Origin: an uncultured Oscillospiraceae bacterium
GTDB lineage: Bacteria; Bacillota; Clostridia; Oscillospirales; Oscillospiraceae
NCBI GenBank assembly: GCA_910584835.1
Contig: CAJUEG010000003.1
Location: 12,451 to 76,450, forward strand
Length of the DNA stretch: 64,000 nucleotides
Direction of reading: 5' to 3'
The position numbers and the translations under genes were made by a program. Every line of letters begins with the position of its first letter. The stretch's first letter is position 1. This document shows, piece after piece, positions 51,073 through 57,977 of this stretch. The notes below the pieces were generated by a model. The model saw only the letters and a program-made list of their open reading frames with translations. It was not told the DNA's origin and ran no database searches.

Positions 51073-51814
51073 ATTTTTCAGCGATCCAAAGGTGGCGGAG
51101 CAGATTGACTATTTGGTCAGGCACGTCCCCTTTGCGGTTTGGGAGACCGTCTATACCACGGTGGTGGCCTCTGTGTTCGCTTACCTCCTTGGCCTGCCCC
51201 TGGGCGTGCTGCTGGTGGTGGGGGCCAGGGACGGCATCCGCCCGCTGCCTCTGCCCTTGATGCAGGCAATCAATACCGTAATCAACCTGCTGCGGTCCAT
51301 GCCCTTTTTGATTCTGATGGTGCTGGTCATGCCCCTGTCCCGCGTCATTGTGGGCACCACCATCGGTACCGTGGGCATTCTTGTCCCCCTCACCGCGGCG
51401 TCCTTCCCTTTCGTGGCCCGGTTGGTGGAGGGCTCTCTGCGGGAGATGGACCGGGGTGTGCTGGAGGCGGCACAGGCCATGGGCTGCTCCACGCTCCAGG
51501 TTGTTTGGAAGGTGCTCCTGCCCGAGAGCCTGCCCTCCCTGCTGTCCGGATTTACCACCGCATTTGTCACCATTCTGGGCTATGGCGCCATGTCCGGCTT
51601 CATCGGCGGCGGCGGGCTGGGCTCCATGTCCCTGCAATATGCCTGGAACAACCGAAAAATGGTGGTGCTGTACGGCGCGGTAATTGTGCTGGTCATTCTG
51701 GTACAGATCTTCCAGTCCGTCGGCTCTCACCTGTCCACCCGCATGGATCGGCGGGTCACGGACCGGGGCAGTGCGCGGAGCAGCCGCAAAAAAACGGGTC
51801 CAGCGGGGAAATAA
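51065..51814 (+). CDS. metI: methionine ABC transporter permease MetI
   Basis: A 249-residue permease with about five membrane helices and the EAA loop (EAAQAMGCSTLQVVWKVLLP) that contacts the ATPase. It forms the channel of the methionine importer with MetN and MetQ. The start lies inside the end of metN. The C-terminal end is hydrophilic and short. It is followed by a hairpin terminator before the separate metQ unit. Confidence 0.95.
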   Translation: MLEFFSDPKVAEQIDYLVRHVPFAVWETVYTTVVASVFAYLLGLPLGVLLVVGARDGIRPLPLPLMQAINTVINLLRSMPFLILMVLVMPLSRVIVGTTIGTVGILVPLTAASFPFVARLVEGSLREMDRGVLEAAQAMGCSTLQVVWKVLLPESLPSLLSGFTTAFVTILGYGAMSGFIGGGGLGSMSLQYAWNNRKMVVLYGAVIVLVILVQIFQSVGSHLSTRMDRRVTDRGSARSSRKKTGPAGK

Positions 51815-51849
51815 TATCTTCTGAGCCATATAGGCGCAGTATTTTTGTA

Positions 51850-51882
51850 GGAAGGGACAAGGCGGCCGGCTTTGTCCCTTCC
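51850..51882 (+). terminator. terminator after metI
   Basis: 11-bp stem GGAAGGGACAA with TTGTCCCTTCC, followed by TTCCTCTGT. The T run is broken, so read-through into metQ is possible. Confidence 0.6.
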
Positions 51883-51903
51883 TTCCTCTGTATAAAATCC
51901 CCC

Positions 51904-51932
51904 TTGACAAATTTACTTTGGTGCGTTAAACT
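51904..51932 (+). promoter_or_regulatory. sigma-A promoter of the T-box-metQ unit
   Basis: TTGACA (51904-51909), 17 bases, TAAACT (51927-51932), about 90 bases before the T-box starts. Confidence 0.75.
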
Positions 51933-52024
51933 GAATTCATCAATTGAGGCTTAGCGTTGAGATTGTCCCATATTCCTTCCCCGAATAGGGCGGAATCTTA
52001 AAAATTATCATATTGTTGCAAAGG

Positions 52025-52289
52025 CAATGATGGGGAGAGTAAGCGCGGAAATGCGGCACAGAGAGCCCGGGCAGCTGGAAACGGGTACGGAAGGCCGCGC
52101 CGAACATGGCCCCGGAGCCGCGCGGCTGAGAGACGAGGAGGTCCTTAGGCCGCGACGGGAGCGCCCGTCACAGCGCCAGGGTATGTCAGTACCCGGTAAG
52201 GCCCGGTCCCGTGAGGGACGGGTGAAGCAAGGTGGTACCACGAAGCGATACGCTTTCGTCCTTGACAAATCAGTCAAGGACGTTTTTTT
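52025..52289 (+). promoter_or_regulatory. T-box riboswitch (methionine specific) ahead of metQ
   Basis: A tRNA-sensing leader. The T-box core AAGGTGGTACCACG is at 52229-52242 and pairs with uncharged tRNA acceptor ends. A terminator (CGTCCTTGAC/GTCAAGGACG plus T7 at 52257-52289) follows. In Stem I the specifier loop reads GAACATGG, with the codon AUG at 52106-52108, so the sensed tRNA is tRNA-Met. Low methionyl-tRNA charging should allow metQ transcription. The open frame at 52027-52359 is not a gene. Confidence 0.93.
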
Positions 52290-52374
52290 GTATCCAAAAC
52301 CGCCCCTGAACCTGGGTGGACCCCGCGAAAGCGGTTCACATATATCAGCCATCAAGTGAAAAGGAGATATGGAA

Positions 52375-53181
52375 ATGAAAAAGAACGTGTTTGCCTTGGC
52401 GCTGTGCGCCGTCCTCTCCCTGTCCCTCCTGTCCGCCTGCGGCGGCAAGAAGGCCGCCACCATCAAGGTGGGCGCCTCCCCCACGCCCCACGCCCAGATT
52501 CTGGAGGTCGCCAAAGAGATCCTGGCCAAGGACAACATCACCCTGGAGATCGTGACATACGACGACTATGTGCTGCCCAACACCAACGTGGAGGACGGAC
52601 AGCTGGACGCCAACTACTTCCAGCACATCACTTACATGAACAACTTCAACGCCAACGACGGCACCCATCTGGTCAGCGTGGCCGACCTGCATTACGAGCC
52701 CTTCGGCATCTACGCCGGCAAGACCACCAGCCTGGACGCCCTGCCCGACGGCGCACAGATCGCCATTCCCGACGACCCCACCAACGGCGGGCGGGCCCTG
52801 CTGCTGCTCCAGGAGCAGGGGCTCATCAAGCTGGCCGACGGCGTGGGCCTGGAGCCCACCGTGGAGGATATCGCCGAGAATCCCCACAACTATAAGATTC
52901 AGCAGCTCACCGCCAACCTGCTGACCACCACCCTCCAGGATGTGGACGTGGCCGTCATCAACGGCAATTACGCCATCGGCGCGGGATTGAAGGCCAGCGA
53001 GGCTCTGGCCATTGAATCCGCCGACGGCATTGCGGGCACCGCCTATGTAAACGTACTGGCCGTCAAAGAAGGCCGGGAAAACGACGAGGCCATCCAAGCC
53101 CTCGTCAACGCGCTGAAGTCCGACGAGGTGAAGGCGTTTATCGACGAGACCTATGGCGGGGGCGTGGTGGCGGTGTTCTGA
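52375..53181 (+). CDS. metQ: methionine-binding lipoprotein MetQ
   Basis: A 268-residue NlpA-family lipoprotein with signal and lipobox LLSAC (Cys22), then VGASPTPHAQILEVAKEIL and the family's ligand-binding YDDYVLPNTN, QLDANYFQH and PNDDPTNGGRAL-like (IPDDPTNGGRAL) segments. It binds methionine outside the membrane and delivers it to MetNI. The ATG at 52375 is chosen because AAGGAG lies eight bases upstream; the ATG at 52369 is too close to it. It is controlled by the T-box. Confidence 0.95.
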   Translation: MKKNVFALALCAVLSLSLLSACGGKKAATIKVGASPTPHAQILEVAKEILAKDNITLEIVTYDDYVLPNTNVEDGQLDANYFQHITYMNNFNANDGTHLVSVADLHYEPFGIYAGKTTSLDALPDGAQIAIPDDPTNGGRALLLLQEQGLIKLADGVGLEPTVEDIAENPHNYKIQQLTANLLTTTLQDVDVAVINGNYAIGAGLKASEALAIESADGIAGTAYVNVLAVKEGRENDEAIQALVNALKSDEVKAFIDETYGGGVVAVF

Positions 53182-53208
53182 ACCGCCGCAAAAGCAATAA
53201 AAAATCGA

Positions 53209-53236
53209 GGGGCCGGAGCCTGAACGCTCCGGCCCC
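53209..53236 (-). terminator. hairpin between metQ and the GNAT gene
   Basis: 11-bp stem GGGGCCGGAGC with GCTCCGGCCCC. There is no T run on the plus strand, but CGATTTTT follows on the minus strand, so it would end antisense rather than sense transcripts. Confidence 0.55.
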
Positions 53237-53255
53237 CCGCACGGGAGGCATTCAT

Positions 53256-54119
53256 ATGAATACGGAGATACGCCCCTTTGCCGTTGAGGATCTGGACAAG
53301 CTGGCCCTGCTGGCCCAGCGGCTCAACGCCTTCCGGGCAAGCGGTTCCTCCTTCTGCTGTGCCAAGGCGGAGGATATCCGGCGGGATTTTGAGGAGAGCA
53401 TAGAGTGCGGCTTCGCCTGCTGGTCCGAGGGCAAGCCTCTGGGGCTGGTGAACTGTTTTCCAGACACGGAAAAGCAAAACGCCGACTGCTCCCTGCTGCT
53501 GGACGTCCACGGGACGGCCTATCAGGAGCTGGCGCAGGCGCTGATGGCTGCGGCACGGCGGCGTCTTGGGTCCGGCATGGCCTGCACCTTCTTTTTCCCC
53601 GTGGAAAATGAGGAGTGCCGCAGCTTTTTGGAGCAGGCCGGGGCTCAACGGCAGGTAAATGAATACATCCTCCGGCTGGAGCGGGCGGCCTGGAAGCCGC
53701 CTCATGCCGCCGCGGCAGAGCCCCGGCCCCTTCGGGACAAGGAGCGGGATGCGTTTGCATCCCTTCACGACGAGGTGTTTCCCGACGTATATGCCTCCGG
53801 ACGGGACATTTTGGCGGACCAGGGCAAAACCAGGTTCGTATCTGTGATTCAGGACGGCGCAGGGCTGGCGGCCTACGGCGTGCTGAAGCTCCAGAGCGAA
53901 GAGCAGGCCGCGGCGGAGATGCTGGCTGTTCGGAAAGACGCCAGGCGGCGGGGCCTGGGGCGGGCCATGCTCAGCCACCTGGCCCGGGAGGCGTTCTCCC
54001 GGCCAGGCGTTCAGCGGCTGGAGCTGGTGGTGGACGCGGACAATCAGAACGCCCTGAATCTGTATTTTGACACCGGGTTTCAGGTTTTTCAGGAGAACAA
54101 CTGCTACATTCTGCGCTGA
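53256..54119 (+). CDS. GNAT acetyltransferase, two-domain
   Basis: A 287-residue protein with a degenerate N-terminal GNAT-like half (about 1-145) and a good C-terminal GNAT domain (about 155-287). The latter has the acetyl-CoA loop RRRGLGRAML (about 228-237) and the late NQNALNLYFDTGF motif. It transfers acetyl groups to an unknown small molecule or protein amine. GGAGG precedes the ATG. It is flanked on both sides by similar GC-rich hairpins. Confidence 0.85.
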   Translation: MNTEIRPFAVEDLDKLALLAQRLNAFRASGSSFCCAKAEDIRRDFEESIECGFACWSEGKPLGLVNCFPDTEKQNADCSLLLDVHGTAYQELAQALMAAARRRLGSGMACTFFFPVENEECRSFLEQAGAQRQVNEYILRLERAAWKPPHAAAAEPRPLRDKERDAFASLHDEVFPDVYASGRDILADQGKTRFVSVIQDGAGLAAYGVLKLQSEEQAAAEMLAVRKDARRRGLGRAMLSHLAREAFSRPGVQRLELVVDADNQNALNLYFDTGFQVFQENNCYILR

Positions 54120-54123
54120 GCGC

Positions 54124-54156
54124 AAAGGGCCGGAACCTGACAGGTTCCGGCCCTTT
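54124..54156. terminator. bidirectional terminator
   Basis: 16-bp perfect stem AAAGGGCCGGAACCTG with its complement around one central base, between the convergent GNAT and GH3 genes. Confidence 0.8.
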
Positions 54157-54178
54157 ACACTGAAGGCTGCGGACGCTG

Positions 54179-57100
54179 TTACGCCCGGCCCGCCTTTTTC
54201 TCCTTTTTCCAGCCCTTCCAGGCCGCGTATTCGGGGGTTCTGCGCAGCTTGCCCGCTCCCAGCACCCACATCACCACGCACACCAGCAGGAAGAAGGCGG
54301 CGGCGCAGTTGACAATGGTTATGATCGTTATTACGGTGGGCTGGGTGGGCTTGATGGTGGTGCCCGCCCCCACCCCGTTCATGCCGCAGGAGTTGGCAAT
54401 GGCATACAGGTTGTGGTGGCAGGCCTCCCGCATGGCGGCCACGATCACCGGGTCGTTTTTGTACTTGGACAGGCCCTGGGTGACGTAGGGCATCATGGCG
54501 TCGTAGATGGAGGTACCCGCCAGCACGCCGTCCGGGCCGTTGACGTAGGTGGTCAGAACATTGTCGGTGATGTTCATGCCGTTACAGCCCCACTCCTCCC
54601 GGAGTATCTCCCCCAGACCCTGGCTGCCGCCGGACCATTGGGCGCCCCAGCGGGTGTAGGCCATCATCACGCCGTTGCCGTTCCCCTCCTCAATGGGGGC
54701 CTGGAACGCCTTGAGGTAGACCTCCCGGGCGGCCTGCTCGCTGAGCCACACCCCCAGGCCGATGCGGTCCTGCTCGCAGTCGTTGAGGGCGAAGTGCTTC
54801 ATCACCACATGGACGCCCTTGGCCTGGATGGCGGCCACCTCGGGGGCGGAGATGGCCCCGGACAGGAAACCGTCCTCGGAGTAGTACTCAAAATTCCGCC
54901 CGCCGTAAGGGGTTCGATGGATGTTGTTGCCCGGGCCGTAAAGGCAGGCGATGCCGGCCTCCAGACAGTTGTTGCCGATCACCTTGCCCACCTCGGCCAT
55001 CAGCTCCACATTGAAGGTGGCGGCCATCACGTCCTCGGAGGTGAAAGCGGTGGCCTTCATCTGGGTGGCTCCGGAGCCCAGCAGGGATGCGGTGAGGCCC
55101 TGGGGACCGTTTTCATCCCGGGTGCCGGGGGCCTCGACAGACTTCACCGGCATGGTCCAGTGGAAGGCGTCGCCGATGAGCCTCACCATCTCGTCAAAGG
55201 TGAGTTGGTCCAGCAGGGGCTCCCACCGGGGGTCGCCGTAGTCCTTGCCGATGAGGTCGTACAGCTTCACGCCGTTCTTGGCCCCCATGGCGGGCATGTC
55301 CACCGCGGCGTAGTCCGCCGGGTCGTAGCGCACATCCTGAAGCTCCCGCTTGAGCTGGTCGGTGAGGGTGAGCTTCACGATTTCGGTGGGCAGGGTCCCC
55401 TGCCAGTCGGAGCGGCTGACCCACTTGACCTCCTCGTTCACGCCGTCATAGAGGTTGGGGTCGGACTGGGACAGCCGGTTGACGATGGGCGTGCCGTTGG
55501 CAGAGGCGGCAAAGGTGGTGGTGTCTGGCTGGGCATCGGGGGAGACAAAGGCGGTGGGGCCCTCGCCGCCCTCCTGAATGGCGGTCACGCGGCTGGGATC
55601 GCCCTCCCCGTCCATGCCGTCGGCCCGGGTGTAGCCCTTGGCGGCCAGGATGTTGTTCACCGCGTCATGGGCATCGGTGGCGGCGGTGAAGTAGTAAAGC
55701 CCCGCGTCCAGGATATAGGTGCCCGCGCCATAGGCGTCGTAGGCGGCCAGGTCCCGCTTGTCCACGGTGATCTCCAGCGTCTCGGACTGGCCGGGCTCCA
55801 AAATGCCGGTCTTGCCGAAGCCTACCAGCTGGACAGCCGCCTTCTCCACGCGGTTTTGCTTGTCGTAGTCCGTGTAGGGGGTCTGGGCATAGATCTGGAC
55901 AGTCTCCTTGCCCGCCGCATTGCCGGTGTTGGTCACCGTAACGGTGAAGGTATAGCTTTCGCCGGTTTGCCCCGTCACGCCGAAATCACTGTACCGGAAG
56001 GTGGTATAGCTCAGCCCGTAGCCGAAAGGGAAGGCCACGTCGTCCGAGTATTTGTAATCCCCGGCGTTCCTGGTGCCCATCACCGCGTCCTCATACCGGG
56101 TCTCATAGTATTTGTAGCCGACGTAGATGCCCTCCTGGTAGATCATATAGGTCTTGGCATTGTCGGGAATCTCGCCCTTCACATAACCCTCGTACACGGT
56201 GGGCACAAAGTTGGCCATGGCGGGAGAGGAGAAGTTATCGTAGCAGTAGGTGTCCGCCAGGCTGCCGGAGGGGTTCACCTTCCCCGCCAGGATATCGGCC
56301 ACGGCGTTGGTGCCGGTGACGCCCACGTCGCCGATCCACAGGCAGGCGTCCACATCGTACTCGTTGTTTTTCAGGAAGTCCACCTGGAGGGTGTTGGCGG
56401 TGTTGAGCAGCACCACGATCTTTTTAATCGTACCCGCCGCCTTCATGTCCGCCAGGTTTTTCAGCATGTCCTTTTCGTTCTCGTCCAGGGCCAGGTAGTT
56501 GACCCCCTGGAAGGACAGGTCAACCCCCTCGCCGCCCACCCGGGACAGAACCACGACGGCCGCGTCGCCGTACTGGGCCACAGAGTCCTTCACCTCATCG
56601 GTGTAAACGCTCCAGGGGGCCTCCCCCACCGCCGCGGCGGAGGTGAAGCCGCCGCTGTCCCGCACGTAGTCCTTTCCGGGGCCCTGGGTATAGAAGTCCC
56701 ACAGGGTGGGGTTGACGGAGATGCCGGACTTCTCCAGGGCGGTCTTGAGGTTGTCGGAGCTGGAGGCGTCGATATTTCCCGAGCCGGTGCCGCCGTACAC
56801 CAGGTTGACGCTGGAGGTGGAGAAGCAGCTGACCTTCGCGCCCTCCCCCAGGGGGAGGGCGTCCTTCTCATTCATGAGAAGGGCCGCGCCCTCCGCCTCT
56901 ACCTGCCGGCACACGTCCAGGCCGTAGTCAATCATCTCCTCCACAGTGGCAAAATCGCCGTGGAAGTATTCCGCGTGCTGGTCCGGGTTTTCCAGCTTCC
57001 AGAAGGTGCCGCCCACAAAGGCGGCGATGGTATTGTCAAACATGTGCAAAACGATATTTACAGGGGTGGCGATGACGGTCACAACCGCCAGAACGACGGC

Positions 57101-57187
57101 AAGGACCTTCCAAAGCAGCACTGTGCGGCCCTTGGCCTTTTTGTAGGCCCGCTTGAGCGTTTTCTTCCTGGCTTTCTGTTCGTCCAT
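54179..57187 (-). CDS. membrane-anchored GH3 glycosidase with swapped domain order
   Basis: A 1002-residue family 3 glycoside hydrolase. The order is reversed from most GH3 enzymes. After an N-terminal membrane helix (about 23-48) comes the alpha/beta sandwich domain (CRQVEAEGAALLMNEKDALP), a fibronectin-III-like domain (about 405-500), and only then the TIM barrel. The barrel shows LTFDEMVRLIGD, GPQGLT, YGPGNNIHRTPYGGRNFEY, MKHFALNDCEQDR and the nucleophile region NITDN (D875). A second membrane helix lies near 953-977. It probably hydrolyses beta-linked glucosides or similar glycans outside the cell. Substrate is unknown. Confidence 0.88.
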   Translation of the reverse strand: MDEQKARKKTLKRAYKKAKGRTVLLWKVLAVVLAVVTVIATPVNIVLHMFDNTIAAFVGGTFWKLENPDQHAEYFHGDFATVEEMIDYGLDVCRQVEAEGAALLMNEKDALPLGEGAKVSCFSTSSVNLVYGGTGSGNIDASSSDNLKTALEKSGISVNPTLWDFYTQGPGKDYVRDSGGFTSAAAVGEAPWSVYTDEVKDSVAQYGDAAVVVLSRVGGEGVDLSFQGVNYLALDENEKDMLKNLADMKAAGTIKKIVVLLNTANTLQVDFLKNNEYDVDACLWIGDVGVTGTNAVADILAGKVNPSGSLADTYCYDNFSSPAMANFVPTVYEGYVKGEIPDNAKTYMIYQEGIYVGYKYYETRYEDAVMGTRNAGDYKYSDDVAFPFGYGLSYTTFRYSDFGVTGQTGESYTFTVTVTNTGNAAGKETVQIYAQTPYTDYDKQNRVEKAAVQLVGFGKTGILEPGQSETLEITVDKRDLAAYDAYGAGTYILDAGLYYFTAATDAHDAVNNILAAKGYTRADGMDGEGDPSRVTAIQEGGEGPTAFVSPDAQPDTTTFAASANGTPIVNRLSQSDPNLYDGVNEEVKWVSRSDWQGTLPTEIVKLTLTDQLKRELQDVRYDPADYAAVDMPAMGAKNGVKLYDLIGKDYGDPRWEPLLDQLTFDEMVRLIGDAFHWTMPVKSVEAPGTRDENGPQGLTASLLGSGATQMKATAFTSEDVMAATFNVELMAEVGKVIGNNCLEAGIACLYGPGNNIHRTPYGGRNFEYYSEDGFLSGAISAPEVAAIQAKGVHVVMKHFALNDCEQDRIGLGVWLSEQAAREVYLKAFQAPIEEGNGNGVMMAYTRWGAQWSGGSQGLGEILREEWGCNGMNITDNVLTTYVNGPDGVLAGTSIYDAMMPYVTQGLSKYKNDPVIVAAMREACHHNLYAIANSCGMNGVGAGTTIKPTQPTVITIITIVNCAAAFFLLVCVVMWVLGAGKLRRTPEYAAWKGWKKEKKAGRA

Positions 57188-57290
57188 TGTAAAATCCTCC
57201 TTTTTGTTTTGTCTCTCCCTTTGTATCTCCTCATGATAAATTCATGGGCCCCATCCCCCCGAAAGCCCGGAGAGACAGGGCCCGTATGCG

Positions 57291-57551
57291 TTACAGATTG
57301 TCCTGGAAGAACTGCTCGAGGGCTTGGGCGTTGGCGTCCTCGCCGCCGCCCTCAATCGTGACGGTAACTGTTTCCCCCTGCTTGATGCCCAGGCCCATCA
57401 GGGCCATCAGTTTGGTGGCTGCGGCGGACTTGCCGTCCGCCTTGATAATAGTGACGGTACTGTCCAGGGCCTTAGCAGCCTTGACCAGCAGACCGGCGGG
57501 GCGGGCATGGATGCCCACGGGGTCGGTGATGGTATAGGTAAACTGCTTCAT
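57291..57551 (-). CDS. HPr-like phosphocarrier protein
   Basis: An 86-residue HPr-fold protein. The phosphotransfer site IHARPAG contains His15, so it could accept phosphate from PTS enzyme I. At the regulatory position (Ser46 in Bacillus HPr, motif KSIMGVMSLG) the sequence reads TKLMALMGLG, with Lys in place of Ser. HprK should therefore not modify it. It stands alone with a good promoter. A PTS role is likely, but carbon catabolite repression via this protein is not. Confidence 0.88.
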   Translation of the reverse strand: MKQFTYTITDPVGIHARPAGLLVKAAKALDSTVTIIKADGKSAAATKLMALMGLGIKQGETVTVTIEGGGEDANAQALEQFFQDNL

Positions 57552-57655
57552 GACATTTCCTCCTCTTGTAAATATGCCTTGAAATCAGATACTCTGCACC
57601 TATACGGGTTCCGGCAGGTCAGCGCTCTATCTGTCAAGGCGCACGGTTTGATGTC

Positions 57656-57684
57656 ATTATATCGCACTTCTTCCAAAATTGCAA
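57656..57684 (-). promoter_or_regulatory. promoter of the HPr-like gene
   Basis: TTGCAA (57679-57684), 17 bases, TATAAT (57656-57661) on the minus strand. Confidence 0.82.
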
Positions 57685-57726
57685 CTTTTTCATCTGGGGA
57701 AAATCGTCAATTTTACAAAAATGCCG

Positions 57727-57755
57727 TTGAAGATTTCCCTGTTCCGGGCTATACT
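57727..57755 (+). promoter_or_regulatory. promoter of the Suv3-like helicase gene
   Basis: TTGAAG (57727-57732), 17 bases, TATACT (57750-57755). It gives a leader of about 215 bases before the ATG. Confidence 0.65.
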
Positions 57756-57761
57756 ATAGCC

Positions 57762-57977
57762 AAGTAAATTCAAAAGGGTCAAACCCTCCTTTTGACCTCT
57801 GCGGCGATTGACCGCCGCAGAAGGCCGCAGATGGGGCCTTGACCTGCGCCTCATCGTTAGCATGGACGCGCTTTGCCCATCAGCGGGCCGTCGGCCCGCT
57901 GATTAAAAATGTGCGCTTTGCTTTTTCAGATTTGTCTACCGCATTACTCAGACCAACCGTCAGAGAGGAGAACCGCC
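57762..57977 (+). other. long structured 5' leader of the helicase gene
   Basis: About 215 bases without an ORF of note. It holds consecutive inverted repeats: GGTCAAA/TTTGACC (near 57777-57797), CTGCGGCG/CGCCGCAG (57799-57820) and the perfect ATCAGCGGGCC/GGCCCGCTGAT (57879-57903). None has a T run, so it is not a simple attenuator. It does not match a riboswitch that I know. Confidence 0.45.

Noticed and set aside
52027..52359. 110-residue open frame upstream of metQ
   Set aside because: It coincides with the T-box leader, including the terminator; no coding features.
54413..57361. 982-residue plus-strand open frame
   Set aside because: It is antisense to the GH3 gene, whose frame holds clear catalytic motifs and membrane helices. 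The long antisense frame is an effect of high GC codon use.
57879..57903. Attenuator or terminator in the helicase leader
   Set aside because: The stem is perfect, but neither strand has a T run after it; it is recorded only as leader structure.
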